Assembly: GCA_942493345.1 (NCBI GenBank)
Contig: OW818695.1
Location: 2,790,001 to 2,854,000 of the forward strand
Reading direction: 5' to 3'
DNA: 64,000 nt
Source: GWE2-42-39 sp942493345
GTDB taxonomy: Bacteria; Bacteroidota; Bacteroidia; Bacteroidales; Prolixibacteraceae
Part shown: positions 9,761 to 18,810 of the stretch, one piece after another
Numbering within the stretch: the first letter of the stretch is position 1
How the letters are laid out: every line of letters begins with the position of its first letter
The notes under the pieces: model-generated
Database searches by the model: none
What the model was told of the DNA's origin: nothing
What the model saw: only the letters and a program-made list of their open reading frames with translations
Position numbers and translations under genes: made by a program

Positions 9761-12076
9761 ATAATGCACACGCAATGTTTTCCCATTTTCAGACAGTCGC
9801 CAGCACAGGGTTACAGTACCAAAGGCTGTTGGCATGTTTTCAAATGTTGTTTCTTGCTCTTTTGAAATCCATACTAATGGGCAGATCCGTAGAAGATGGA
9901 GTTCATCTTCGGCAATCAGGTCATCGATCACAGCCAAACGTGTCATGTAAAATGGCATGTCGGCGTGGGTAATCCTTCCGGTGATGCCGTTGCGTGATTC
10001 GCAAATGGTTTTAGTTTGGCGGGAAATGCCTCCGGCATACTGGCTATACATGCCTTCCAGAAAATGATAACGATCTCCCAATTGATGGTTGATGAAATTA
10101 TTCCAGCTGTAGCCCGGAATGCAGCTAGACATCTCATGACGCAAAAAAGGCACTTGATTGTAACTCCATCCAAATCTGGCAAAATGTTGTACAGGACCAT
10201 CTCGGAACCACTTAAGAGCAGATTGCATGATCGGATCATCTGCCTCCATCAATCCCGCAAAAACCAGGATCAATGGTCCGGTATCAAGATAAAACCCATG
10301 GCGGGCTGATTCCTCTATAGATCCGTACAGGCTCGAAGGAACAAATGGATGAACATTGCCGTCGTTATCAGTCCAGGTTTCTGTTTGTCCGACGGCTTTA
10401 CGAAAAGCGGCAAGAAAAGTGGCTTTGTAATTCTCTGCCTCTGCGGTAAACTCTGCGGCTCGTGGATGTTTTACCTGACGAAGAAATTTGGCTGCGGTAG
10501 CAAGGCCTTTATAATTCCAACCATCGCTCCACACACTTTGATTTTGCTCATTTTTATCAGAGTACCGTGCCGGTGGTAAAATACCTTCTACGCCCCCGTG
10601 AGACTTAATGCACCGGGCGTATTGAATAAATTCACAAGCTCTTATCACCGGATTCAAATAACGTTCTTTTTCTTTTTTATCACTTATAAGCATCGCATGA
10701 TTAGCAATGGCGAATAACAAGGAGCCATGGTCGGCCATCCAATCAATAGAGCTGAAATCTGCAGGTGAACCAAGGAATCCGGGGTGCTTCTCAATAAAGG
10801 AACTGGGAGGCTTTCTCGTGCCCTGAGCTTCTATGAATGGCTCAAGATACTCTGCGGCTAAATCGTGATATCCAAGTGGGTCAAGAAACATGGACACCAG
10901 TTTCCCCGTTGGTGTAGCCCAGGTTTTTACATATTGAAGAGATCCGCTAAGTGGTATATTTCTACCTGTTTCAGGGACACGTTCAGATAGAACTTCTGAG
11001 AATCGCTCGAATTGATGGATAGCATCGTTGATATAATCCTCCAGAACATGTATGATTGCTGCTGTTGCGGGACGTTTTGACCAGAAAGATTCCGATTCCG
11101 ATAATGCTTTATCATATCCCAGGTTCAATTCCTTGTCAAACACGGCCCGATTTGTTGGAATCATAGGTATCAGCACATCAACGCACTGCCCAGCCTTCGC
11201 ATCAAGGGTTATATAAAGCAGCGGATCTCCCTTTGTATCTCCTTCTATAAAACCAACTTCTGCATTTGCACCTGGAGCAACAGCTAAACGTACATTGCCA
11301 TCCGGTTCTATTATTCGTAACCCGTTGTCCGCATTATATTTTTTCGTTTCGGCTTTGAGGCTACGGGGATACTGAGCTTTTTCAAACTCCATTCGGATAT
11401 TACTTCGCACAAACATTTTTGCATAAACATGTGGCGCATTAAATTTAAGGCAAAAGGTGTAACGCTTAGGCACAGGCAGTCCCTGCAAGGTCTCATGTAC
11501 CGAAAGCCGTACCCAGGCAAACAGTGGTTCAATACCCGTTTTTACGTCGTTGCTGCCCGGGGTATGTGCAAATATGTTTTCACGCAGAAGCAATCCATCT
11601 TTTGACCATTCTGTCCATAGCACCGGTGTTTTGTCTTCCGTCCAGCCTTGAATAGTGCGGTGATCGTCAGCAAGGGTGTAAGGCTGTGACCGCATATTGT
11701 TGTAGCTTTGCAGAGAGCTGGCAGGAAACGGCTCCACCCGAAGCTGTAGCCCTTGTCCGTCCCATGTTTTTGCCGTTCGGCTTAGAGACGGATCAGCATA
11801 AATAGTTCCATCAAAAAAGACATTGTAACGAAATCGATGATGTTTCCACCCCACAGGGGTCCAATAATCGGTTAAGTCTGGCCACCATTGCTCGGCCAAC
11901 TGAAAATTCGGTTCCGGAAAATGTACTGCTGGTTCCTGCGCCTGGGGCGCCGAAAGATTTACCAGAATCTGGCTACCTCTGGGCGTTCCTGTTTCTTGTC
12001 TCTCTAAATTGGATTGGGCATTTACAATACCAATTATAAAGATTCCTGTTAATGTTAGTAGGGAAAATCTATTCAT
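9626..12076 (-). CDS. Exported six-hairpin (alpha/alpha)6-type glycoside hydrolase-like protein
   Basis: Probable periplasmic or surface glycosidase that processes the glycan imported by the adjacent SusCD pairs. The ATG at 12076 gives a clear signal peptide (MNRFSLLTL to GIVNAQ); the frame extends to 12130 but that leader is highly basic. Length about 816 aa. The N-terminal third looks like a beta-sandwich; the C-terminal half (WMADHGSLLFAIANHAML, WSDGWNYKGLATAAKF, GFYLDTGPLILVFAG) has the helix-pair pattern of six-hairpin glycosidases, followed by a short C-terminal beta region (residues about 770-816). I cannot assign a CAZy family or name the catalytic acids. A decayed paralogous 3' end lies upstream at 12432-12532. 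Confidence 0.75.
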   Translation of the reverse strand: MNRFSLLTLTGIFIIGIVNAQSNLERQETGTPRGSQILVNLSAPQAQEPAVHFPEPNFQLAEQWWPDLTDYWTPVGWKHHRFRYNVFFDGTIYADPSLSRTAKTWDGQGLQLRVEPFPASSLQSYNNMRSQPYTLADDHRTIQGWTEDKTPVLWTEWSKDGLLLRENIFAHTPGSNDVKTGIEPLFAWVRLSVHETLQGLPVPKRYTFCLKFNAPHVYAKMFVRSNIRMEFEKAQYPRSLKAETKKYNADNGLRIIEPDGNVRLAVAPGANAEVGFIEGDTKGDPLLYITLDAKAGQCVDVLIPMIPTNRAVFDKELNLGYDKALSESESFWSKRPATAAIIHVLEDYINDAIHQFERFSEVLSERVPETGRNIPLSGSLQYVKTWATPTGKLVSMFLDPLGYHDLAAEYLEPFIEAQGTRKPPSSFIEKHPGFLGSPADFSSIDWMADHGSLLFAIANHAMLISDKKEKERYLNPVIRACEFIQYARCIKSHGGVEGILPPARYSDKNEQNQSVWSDGWNYKGLATAAKFLRQVKHPRAAEFTAEAENYKATFLAAFRKAVGQTETWTDNDGNVHPFVPSSLYGSIEESARHGFYLDTGPLILVFAGLMEADDPIMQSALKWFRDGPVQHFARFGWSYNQVPFLRHEMSSCIPGYSWNNFINHQLGDRYHFLEGMYSQYAGGISRQTKTICESRNGITGRITHADMPFYMTRLAVIDDLIAEDELHLLRICPLVWISKEQETTFENMPTAFGTVTLCWRLSENGKTLRVHYASKFHQSPKKIVLHIPMVNGMESVSVNGKEYPLNSKMELLLYDI

Positions 12077-12229
12077 TCGTCTCTTTTTATTCTTTTTACA
12101 ATTATGTCTGCCATATATTTTTTTACTCACTAATCCTATTATTCTGCTAAGTTCAAATTATGGCTGATGATCTTAAAGAAGGCAGATAGTTTAATCATCA
12201 TAATAATTGGATTGTGCTTGTTTTATTCT

Positions 12230-12263
12230 CAAAACTAGGGATATAAACTCTAATAAATGCAAA
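12230..12263 (-). promoter_or_regulatory. Bacteroidota sigma-70-type promoter of the glycosidase gene
   Basis: On the minus strand, TAGTTTTG (12230-12237) fits the -7 consensus TAnnTTTG, with TTTG at 12260-12263 spaced 22 nt upstream as the -33 box. Transcription would start near 12223, about 150 nt upstream of the ATG at 12076. The paired palindromes at 12296-12318 lie just upstream of the -33 box, a position typical of activator binding. Confidence 0.6.
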
Positions 12264-12295
12264 CTTCAAAACAGGGAAGGAACGATTTTCTATCG

Positions 12296-12318
12296 CAAGC
12301 GGTTGTGGAAACGTTCTC
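12296..12318. promoter_or_regulatory. Paired LacI-type operator-like palindromes, copy B
   Basis: CAAGCGGTTG (12296-12305) and GAAACGTTCTC (12308-12318), the second one base weaker than in copy A. They sit about 30 bp upstream of the -33 box of the glycosidase promoter. Conservation of both half-sites while the flanks have diverged argues for function, but this is inference. Confidence 0.45.
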
Positions 12319-12431
12319 GATAGTTATTATTTCTTAGAAGCTCCTTAATGATGATTTTTTAATTTTTTTTGATAACAACGAAGACAGGAATAGACTCCGC
12401 TCATCGTTATTTTTACACTATATTTAAAATA

Positions 12432-12532
12432 TCATAGAACAACAACTCCATTTTCGAATTCAACGGATATCATCCCATTCTCCATCAGGACACGGGGTAC
12501 GATCTGACTGGGTTTCTAATGAAATTCAACCA
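12432..12532 (-). pseudogene. Decayed 3' end of a lost glycosidase paralogue
   Basis: Read on the minus strand, this segment gives VEFH, a TAG stop, then KPSQIVPRVLMENGM. It lines up with the SKFHQSPKKIVLHIPMVNGM end of the neighbouring glycosidase; the TAG falls where that gene has Gln. A 28-nt deletion then shifts the frame. Nothing of the upstream gene body remains: the aldo/keto reductase gene begins about 50 bp further on. I infer that a tandem glycosidase copy was deleted. Confidence 0.65.
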
Positions 12533-12580
12533 ATTTCTGTTACATTTGTTACTGTATAAAAACCGATTAAATCATTTACT

Positions 12581-13495
12581 ATGAGTACAACTGGATTGAA
12601 TCGCAGAAAATTTGTTGCCGCTCTATCTTTCGGAACGGCCCATCTTCTTTTCAATAACCCACTGTTTGCCACGGTAAAATCAATGCGTTCCACCGATCCA
12701 GTGCAGATGGTGAAATTGGGACAATCGGGTTTGCAAACGAGCCTGATCGGCATGGGAACAGGTGTCCATGCAGGGCAGAGGTCTTCATTTCTAACCAAAC
12801 AGGAAAAAGATCGCAGCATTGGTGTGATCAGGCACGCATACGACCGGGGTATTCGGTTTTTCGATTGCGCCGATACCTATGGGACACATCCTCTGATGGC
12901 TGAAGCCCTTAAAAAAATGGATCGTGAAAAAATTACTCTGAGCTCCAAAATATGGGTCCGACCGGGTGGAATTCCTGAACAGGAAAGGCCTGATGCCAAT
13001 ATTGTTGTCGACCGTTTCCGAAAAGAGATGAATACCGATTATCTTGATATTGTGCAGATCCATTGCATGACCGAAGCGAATTGGACCGATACACAGAAAC
13101 GACAAATGGATATTCTCGAAAAGTTAAAATCCAAAGGCATTATCCGGGCACACGGGGTTTCTGTTCACTCGCTTGATGCAATGAAAGATGCGGCAAACAG
13201 CTCCTGGGTCGATGTTATTCATGTCCGTATCAATCCGTATGGTATTGCAATGGACAAGCCGGAGCCAGAAGAAGTGGTCGAGGTTATTTCGAGACTTCAC
13301 AAATCAGGGAAAGGGGTTATCGGCATGAAACTAATTGGTGATGGAAAGTACCAGAACGATAGCCCGAAAATCGATAATGCCCTCAAATTTGTTCTTGGTT
13401 TGGGTACCGTCGATATAATGATCGTTGGCTTTGAAAACGCGGATCAGATAGATAATTATTTAAGCCGTACGGGAAATGTATTAAAAGCGTTGTGA
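12581..13495 (+). CDS. Aldo/keto reductase with Tat-type signal peptide
   Basis: NAD(P)H-dependent oxidoreductase of the aldo/keto reductase superfamily. 304 aa. The N-terminus carries a twin-arginine motif (NRRKFVAAL) and hydrophobic stretch, so the folded, cofactor-loaded enzyme is probably exported. The AKR core begins at residue 43 or so (MVKLGQSGLQTSLIGMGTG), with the catalytic tetrad recognisable as Asp and Tyr in FFDCADTYG, Lys in LSSKIW and His in VQIHC. Divergent from the glycosidase across a 504-bp control region. Exported AKRs next to PULs often act on sugars or cyclitols; the substrate here is unknown. Confidence 0.88.
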   Translation: MSTTGLNRRKFVAALSFGTAHLLFNNPLFATVKSMRSTDPVQMVKLGQSGLQTSLIGMGTGVHAGQRSSFLTKQEKDRSIGVIRHAYDRGIRFFDCADTYGTHPLMAEALKKMDREKITLSSKIWVRPGGIPEQERPDANIVVDRFRKEMNTDYLDIVQIHCMTEANWTDTQKRQMDILEKLKSKGIIRAHGVSVHSLDAMKDAANSSWVDVIHVRINPYGIAMDKPEPEEVVEVISRLHKSGKGVIGMKLIGDGKYQNDSPKIDNALKFVLGLGTVDIMIVGFENADQIDNYLSRTGNVLKAL

Positions 13496-13571
13496 TTTAG
13501 CTGATTGAATAGTAAAAAATGCCGGAACTCTTGATTTTGAGTAGATTTTCTGTTTTTTTATGCAGAAATCT

Positions 13572-13579
13572 TAAATTTG
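13572..13579 (+). promoter_or_regulatory. -7 promoter box for the sigma/FecR operon
   Basis: TAAATTTG fits TAnnTTTG and lies 16 nt before the sigma-factor ATG, giving a very short leader. No convincing -33 TTTG at the right spacing was found. Confidence 0.45.
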
Positions 13580-13595
13580 TCCTCAAAGCAGAAAT

Positions 13596-14231
13596 ATGGA
13601 ATATCCGGATCCGTCCCCAAATATTATTACCGATTTGTGGCAAAAATTCAGGCAGGGCGATTACGAATTGCTGGGCGAGATTTTTCAATGCCAATATAAA
13701 GAGCTTTATTATTACGGGTTAAAGCTGGTTGCTATTTCCGAATTGGTAAAAGATACAATCCAGGATATTTTTGTTGATATATGGAACCGACGGCAAAAAA
13801 TGGATGAGGTAAGCAACATTAGACCCTATCTTTTTATTTCAGTCAGGCGGGAGCTTTTACGTCGGGCTGAGAAACTCAGGAAAGAAAGTCCTTTAGACAA
13901 TACATTTAACGAACCATTTGTGTTCTCGGCTGAAGATTTTTTGGTAAGGGAAGAAACTGGTTCAAAAGCAACCCGGCTGGTAGTGCAGAGTCTGAAAAAA
14001 CTAACCGAAAGGCAGCGGGAGGTCATTTTATTACGGTTTAACCACGAACTCGAATTCCAGGAAATAGCACACGTGATGGAAATGAATATCCAGTCGGTTC
14101 GCAACCTGTTGTTCAGGGCGTTGGAAAATATCCGGAACGATCTGAATAATCAGGGTATTGAAGCAGTAACCGATGTCGAAATTTTCCTTCTGAATATTTT
14201 TCAGAAAAAAAATCAAAATCTTTTCTGTTGA
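13596..14231 (+). CDS. ECF-family RNA polymerase sigma factor (FecI/SusCD-associated type)
   Basis: Alternative sigma factor that should direct polymerase to the SusCD genes downstream when the FecR anti-sigma factor signals substrate uptake. 211 aa. Region 2 spans about residues 25-85 (LGEIFQCQYKELYYYG, ISELVKDTIQDIFVDIWNRR); region 4 about 130-185 has the helix-turn-helix LTERQREVILLRFN and EIAHVMEMNIQSVRNLLFRA. It starts 100 nt after the aldo/keto reductase and precedes fecR by 47 nt, the standard trans-envelope arrangement in Bacteroidota. Confidence 0.94.
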   Translation: MEYPDPSPNIITDLWQKFRQGDYELLGEIFQCQYKELYYYGLKLVAISELVKDTIQDIFVDIWNRRQKMDEVSNIRPYLFISVRRELLRRAEKLRKESPLDNTFNEPFVFSAEDFLVREETGSKATRLVVQSLKKLTERQREVILLRFNHELEFQEIAHVMEMNIQSVRNLLFRALENIRNDLNNQGIEAVTDVEIFLLNIFQKKNQNLFC

Positions 14232-14278
14232 AGTGAGTATAAAATTTATTTCCCTGCTCTTAATGAAAAACAAAGAGT

Positions 14279-15361
14279 ATGGCTCACTTCGATAATCATA
14301 TATTTCAACAATTAATTTCCGACACACAATTTATTCGTTGGGCGAAAGGCAAGAACTGCGCCGATGAAAAACAATGGGAAAACTGGAAAATCCACCATTC
14401 CGAACATGCCTGCGAATTTGATGAGGCTGTAAAATCTGTTCAACGTTTGTTATTTTCATCTGAAAAAATGAATGATTCGGAAATCCGCTACTTATGGCAA
14501 AAAGCAGAGGGACAAATCAATGAACAGAAATCGCCCAGCCGTTTCCATAAGTTCTCATTCGGTTTTGCCCGGATTGCAGCCATCCTGATTGTTCCGTTGC
14601 TTATCTATTCAATATGGATTAGTATCGAAAAGAGGGAGTTGAAATTGCAATATGCAGCGAAGAATTCCAAAAAGGAAATTACAGTGCTTGCTCCAATTGG
14701 CTCCAGAAGTTTCGTGGAATTGCCCGATGGCTCGAAGGCTTGGTTGAATTCGGGAACAAAGTTGAGCTATCCGGCTGTTTTTAATCGAAAAGCCAGAAAA
14801 GTAAAACTTGAAGGCGAAGCGTATTTCAAGGTTGAAAAAAATGATGTCCCGTTTCTGGTTCAGAACCTGGGGCCAACTATTAAAGTTTATGGTACCGAAT
14901 TCAATGTAAATTCATATTCCGATGAGGCTTTTGTAACAGTTGCCTTGGTAGAAGGGAAGATATCGCTGAATGTAAATTGTGAAGAACAATTTTTGGAGCC
15001 GGGACAAGTTTCGTATTTTAATAAAAGCCAGAAAGAAATCACCATTAAAAATGAGGCAATCGACTATCTTGTTTGCTGGAAAGAGGGCCGGTTTATGTTC
15101 AGGGATGCTCCGTTGGGATCCATCTTGCGCATATTGCAACGACGTTATAATGTGGTGATTGAGCTTAGTCACCCCGGGCTTGGAGATTATAAATACAATG
15201 CAACTTTCCAGGATGAAGGACTGGGACAGATACTGGAGCTGCTTCAGCTTTCGGCGCCGATAAACTATACATACATCAAACGCGATTTATCGGCCGATGA
15301 AACAGGAATGAAAGGGAAAGTGCTAATTCAGGAAGATAAAAGCAGAATTGTCAAATATTAA
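14279..15361 (+). CDS. FecR family anti-sigma factor
   Basis: Inner-membrane anti-sigma factor controlling the upstream ECF sigma. 360 aa. A cytoplasmic N-terminal part (1-95) precedes a single membrane segment, roughly residues 96-116 (FARIAAILIVPLLIYSIWIS). The periplasmic FecR domain follows (ELPDGSKAWLNSGTKLSYP, KLEGEAYFKVEKN, KVYGTEFNVNSYSDE), then a C-terminal domain of the DUF4974 type (FRDAPLGSILRILQRRYNV). It would contact the STN domain of the SusC at 15467. Confidence 0.94.
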   Translation: MAHFDNHIFQQLISDTQFIRWAKGKNCADEKQWENWKIHHSEHACEFDEAVKSVQRLLFSSEKMNDSEIRYLWQKAEGQINEQKSPSRFHKFSFGFARIAAILIVPLLIYSIWISIEKRELKLQYAAKNSKKEITVLAPIGSRSFVELPDGSKAWLNSGTKLSYPAVFNRKARKVKLEGEAYFKVEKNDVPFLVQNLGPTIKVYGTEFNVNSYSDEAFVTVALVEGKISLNVNCEEQFLEPGQVSYFNKSQKEITIKNEAIDYLVCWKEGRFMFRDAPLGSILRILQRRYNVVIELSHPGLGDYKYNATFQDEGLGQILELLQLSAPINYTYIKRDLSADETGMKGKVLIQEDKSRIVKY

Positions 15362-15388
15362 AATAGTACAGCCTATGTAAAAAACAAA

Positions 15389-15417
15389 ATGCAGGTAATG
15401 CCCCACATTACCCGCAT
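15389..15417 (+). terminator. Strong hairpin between fecR and susC
   Basis: ATGCAGGTAATG pairs with CATTACCCGCAT (12 bp, one mismatch) around a 5-nt loop. There is no U-run directly after it, so it may be a weak terminator, an RNA-processing site or an attenuator that lets SusC and SusD be expressed at a different level from the regulators. Confidence 0.5.
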
Positions 15418-15466
15418 CTTAAAATTTGAATTTTAATTAATTGTAGAAACTAATCGGAACAAAATT

Positions 15467-18400
15467 ATGAAAAAAAACAATTGGTATGGTTTACCCGTTG
15501 AGGCAAACTTCATTAAAGTATTACGAATTATGAAATTAACGGTCTTTCTGTTCATGTTTTGCATCGCGCAAACATATGCGGTTTCTGTATTTTCACAGAG
15601 TACACAGCTAACCCTCAATATCCGGAATTCAAAAATCGAGGATGTCCTGCTTCAAATAGAAAAACAGAGCAATTTTGTTTTTCTGTACAACAGGGATATG
15701 GTGAATGTTGATAAGCTGACCGACATCAATGTTGACAAAGCATCGATTGAAAATGTGCTCGACAAATTATTTATCGGAAGCAATGTCACATATCGGATTA
15801 TCGACCGGCAGATTGTTCTTTCTCCCGAATTTGCAGCACAACAAAAATCGATTTCCGGGAAAATAGTCGATGCCGGAGGCTTGCCGCTTCCCGGCGTTTC
15901 AGTTGTGCTAAAAGGAACAACAACTGGAGTTATTACGGATACCGATGGAAACTATTCAGTCTCCAATATTTCCACCGGCTCTGTATTGGTTTTTTCATTC
16001 GTAGGGATGAAAACATTGGAAATTAGAGTAGAAGGAAAAACCACGATAGATGTAAGAATGCAGGAAGAAACCATCGGGATAGAAGAAATTGTGGCAGTAG
16101 GATACGGTATTCAAAAGAAAGTAAACCTGACAGGATCTATTGCAACTGCCGATCTTAAAAAGATAGAAAACCGTCCGGTTACAAATGCTTCGCAAATATT
16201 GCACGGGATTAACGGTGTATATGTGAACCAGGCAGGTGGACAACCGGGGAAAGATGCTGCTACTATCCGAATCAGGGGGGTTGGGACACTGAATAACAAC
16301 GATCCGCTGGTACTTGTCGATGGTATTGCCTACAGTTTAATGGATGTTAATCCCAATGAAATCGAAAGTGTATCTGTTCTGAAAGATGCAGCTTCCACTG
16401 CGGTATATGGTTCCCGCGCGGCCAACGGTGTAATCCTGATTAAGACAAAATCGGGGAATAGAAATGAAGGTTATAGACTTGATTACAACAACTATTTTGG
16501 GATTGAACAAACAACCTACCTTCCCGATGTTGAGTGGGATCCGATCATCTATATGGAACACAAAAATAAAGCCTTACAAAACGAAGGAAAAGCGATAGAA
16601 TATGCGGTTGCCGATATCGAAGAATACAAGAATGGCATGTCGACAAATCCATATCTGTACCCTCAATCCAATTGGTTTGATATGATTTTCAAAAACGGTT
16701 TTATGCACGAGCACAACGTAACCTTATCGGGTGGAACGGCAACTCATAACCTGGCATTGACCCTGGGTTATTTGAATCAGGAAGGGATACTAAAACATAT
16801 TGGTGGTGAAAAATATTCGATAGGTTTGAACGCCAAGGTTGATATTACCAAACACATATCAATAGGAGGAAAAATATCCGGAGTTTATCGCAAATACAAT
16901 GAACCTTGGCCTGGGATGACTGCATACTGGACTGGCGCTTACCGTGCTCTTCCTATTTATCCGGTAAAAATAGAAGATGGCAGATGGGGAAATGCATGGT
17001 TACGAACAGCCGGCCACAATGTATTTATGAATCCGGTGGAACGACTGGATGGAGGAATTAACGATTTTATTCAGCAACGATTGCTTGCCAATGTTTTTGC
17101 CGATGTAAAATTGCCATTTAATATCATCTATAAAGTAAATATGGCTGTCAATAAGTACGATGCAAAAAATGAAAAATTTAGTCCCAAGATGATCCAGGTG
17201 AACCCCAAGACGCTTGAGGAACAATTGGCGCAGGCGCAAGCAATTGGGTACAGACAGTACAACGACCAATTGAATACCACCATTTTCAATACTGCAGAGT
17301 GGGCGAAATCGTTTTCAGATAGTCACAATTTTGCATTGTTGCTGGGGAATAGCTACGAACGTTTCTCCAGTTCAAATTTCTCGGCACAGAAACAAACAGC
17401 ATTAGACAATACGTTGACTGACCTCGATGTATTTTCAGAAAACCCGGTAGTCGGAAGTTCTGCATCGGAATCGGCCCTTATTTCTTATTTTGGTCGGTTA
17501 AATTATAATTACAAAGAAAAATATCTTTTCGAGGCCAACTTCCGTTACGATGGGTCTTCGCGTTTTGCGAAAGGCCACCGATGGGGCTTTTTCCCTTCTT
17601 TCTCGTTAGGATGGCGTTTAGATCAGGAAGATTTCATGAAAAACGTTCCCTGGGTGTCGGCGTTGAAACCCCGGTTTTCGTGGGGTAAAATCGGTAATCA
17701 GGAAATCGCCTTGTTTAGTTATACCAACAGCGTGAACTTGGGAATGGATTATACTTTTGGGTCTACAATAATGCAGGGAGCTGCTGTAACTTCCAGCGCC
17801 GATCCCGAAATTTCGTGGGAAACCACAACCATGGCCGACCTTGGGTTTGATGCTTCTTTGTTCGATGGAAAGCTAACCCTTGTCATCGACTTATATGATA
17901 AAAAAACCAGTGACATTCTTCGTCCGGTCAATCTTCCAAGCCAGGTAGCAAACTGGTCGGGACCAATGAGCAATATCGGAGAAGTAAACAATAAAGGAAT
18001 TGAATTAAATGCAAACTACCGGGGTACTTACCATGACTTTACGTATGAAGTAGGTGGTAATTTTTCGTACAACAAAAATGAGGTTATTAATCTGAACGGA
18101 CAACAAATCATTTCAGGACGTTATATAACTGCAGAAGGACATCCTATTGATAGTTATTATATCTACGAAGCAATTGGCATCTTCCAAAGCGACGAAGAAG
18201 TACAGGCTTCTCCTTTTCAGAATGTTGCCACGAAAGCAGGATTCTTGAAATATAAAGATCAGAACGACGACAAAAAAATTGATGCAAATGACCGCATTAT
18301 CGTCGATGGGGTAGTGCCTAAAATCAATTATGCTTTTAATTTGGGAATAGGTTACAAAGGATTCGACATTTACGCATTCTTCCAAGGGGTGGGCAAAATA

Positions 18401-18799
18401 TACACCTACCCACAGCACAACCTCTGCTATCCGTTTTATAATGGCGCAGGCTTTACTAAAGAATGGGAAACCGAAGCCTGGACCCCGGAAAAAACAGATG
18501 CAAGATTGCCAATCCTGACAACAAGTACAGGGAATACACTGAACTTTTCCAACTCGACTTTCTGGTTGCAGGATGCCTCGTATCTTCGATTGAAAAACCT
18601 TCAGATAGGCTATACTTTCCCTTCCCGGATTACAAAAATACTCTCCCTGGAAAAGTTAAAAATATTTGTCAACGGACAAAATATGCTGACATTCTCTAAG
18701 ATGGACAAATTTGATCCGGAAAAGAATATGAAAAACGACAACATATTCGAGTATCCTTCCGTGAAAATATTTACGATGGGATTAAATGTAACTTTTTAA
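15467..18799 (+). CDS. SusC/RagA family TonB-dependent transducer with STN domain
   Basis: Outer-membrane importer that also signals to FecR. 1110 aa. A long signal sequence ends near residue 44 (VSVFSQ). An STN domain (about 50-115; KIEDVLLQIEKQSNFVFLYN) marks it as a transducer acting through the FecR/sigma pair just upstream. Then come CarboxypepD-reg (about 128-210; GKIVDAGGLPLPGVSVVLKG), the plug (EEIVAVGYGIQKK, NDPLVLVDGIAYS, SVLKDAASTAVYGSRAANG) and a barrel ending KIFTMGLNVTF. An internal Met at residue 22 is a possible alternative start that keeps a shorter signal. Confidence 0.95.
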   Translation: MKKNNWYGLPVEANFIKVLRIMKLTVFLFMFCIAQTYAVSVFSQSTQLTLNIRNSKIEDVLLQIEKQSNFVFLYNRDMVNVDKLTDINVDKASIENVLDKLFIGSNVTYRIIDRQIVLSPEFAAQQKSISGKIVDAGGLPLPGVSVVLKGTTTGVITDTDGNYSVSNISTGSVLVFSFVGMKTLEIRVEGKTTIDVRMQEETIGIEEIVAVGYGIQKKVNLTGSIATADLKKIENRPVTNASQILHGINGVYVNQAGGQPGKDAATIRIRGVGTLNNNDPLVLVDGIAYSLMDVNPNEIESVSVLKDAASTAVYGSRAANGVILIKTKSGNRNEGYRLDYNNYFGIEQTTYLPDVEWDPIIYMEHKNKALQNEGKAIEYAVADIEEYKNGMSTNPYLYPQSNWFDMIFKNGFMHEHNVTLSGGTATHNLALTLGYLNQEGILKHIGGEKYSIGLNAKVDITKHISIGGKISGVYRKYNEPWPGMTAYWTGAYRALPIYPVKIEDGRWGNAWLRTAGHNVFMNPVERLDGGINDFIQQRLLANVFADVKLPFNIIYKVNMAVNKYDAKNEKFSPKMIQVNPKTLEEQLAQAQAIGYRQYNDQLNTTIFNTAEWAKSFSDSHNFALLLGNSYERFSSSNFSAQKQTALDNTLTDLDVFSENPVVGSSASESALISYFGRLNYNYKEKYLFEANFRYDGSSRFAKGHRWGFFPSFSLGWRLDQEDFMKNVPWVSALKPRFSWGKIGNQEIALFSYTNSVNLGMDYTFGSTIMQGAAVTSSADPEISWETTTMADLGFDASLFDGKLTLVIDLYDKKTSDILRPVNLPSQVANWSGPMSNIGEVNNKGIELNANYRGTYHDFTYEVGGNFSYNKNEVINLNGQQIISGRYITAEGHPIDSYYIYEAIGIFQSDEEVQASPFQNVATKAGFLKYKDQNDDKKIDANDRIIVDGVVPKINYAFNLGIGYKGFDIYAFFQGVGKIYTYPQHNLCYPFYNGAGFTKEWETEAWTPEKTDARLPILTTSTGNTLNFSNSTFWLQDASYLRLKNLQIGYTFPSRITKILSLEKLKIFVNGQNMLTFSKMDKFDPEKNMKNDNIFEYPSVKIFTMGLNVTF

Positions 18800-18810
18800 A
18801 AATGTGAGAC

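Larger units (their letters stand above)
12281..12532. repeat. Long direct repeat, copy B (partner 9491-9760)
   Basis: Same order of blocks as copy A: the aacgattttctatcgcaagc start, ggttgtggaaacgtt, gactccgctcatcgtt (12392-12407) and attttcgaattcaacggata (12450-12469). It then jumps over about 28 nt of the glycosidase coding end present in copy A and continues to about 12532. A stretch around 12408-12416 is an insertion relative to copy A. Confidence 0.85.
12077..12580. other. Divergent intergenic region, 504 bp
   Basis: Separates the minus-strand glycosidase from the plus-strand aldo/keto reductase. From the glycosidase outward it holds a good minus-strand promoter (12230-12263), paired palindromes (12296-12318), the rest of repeat copy B, and a gene remnant (12432-12532). 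No intact ORF is seen. Confidence 0.7.
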
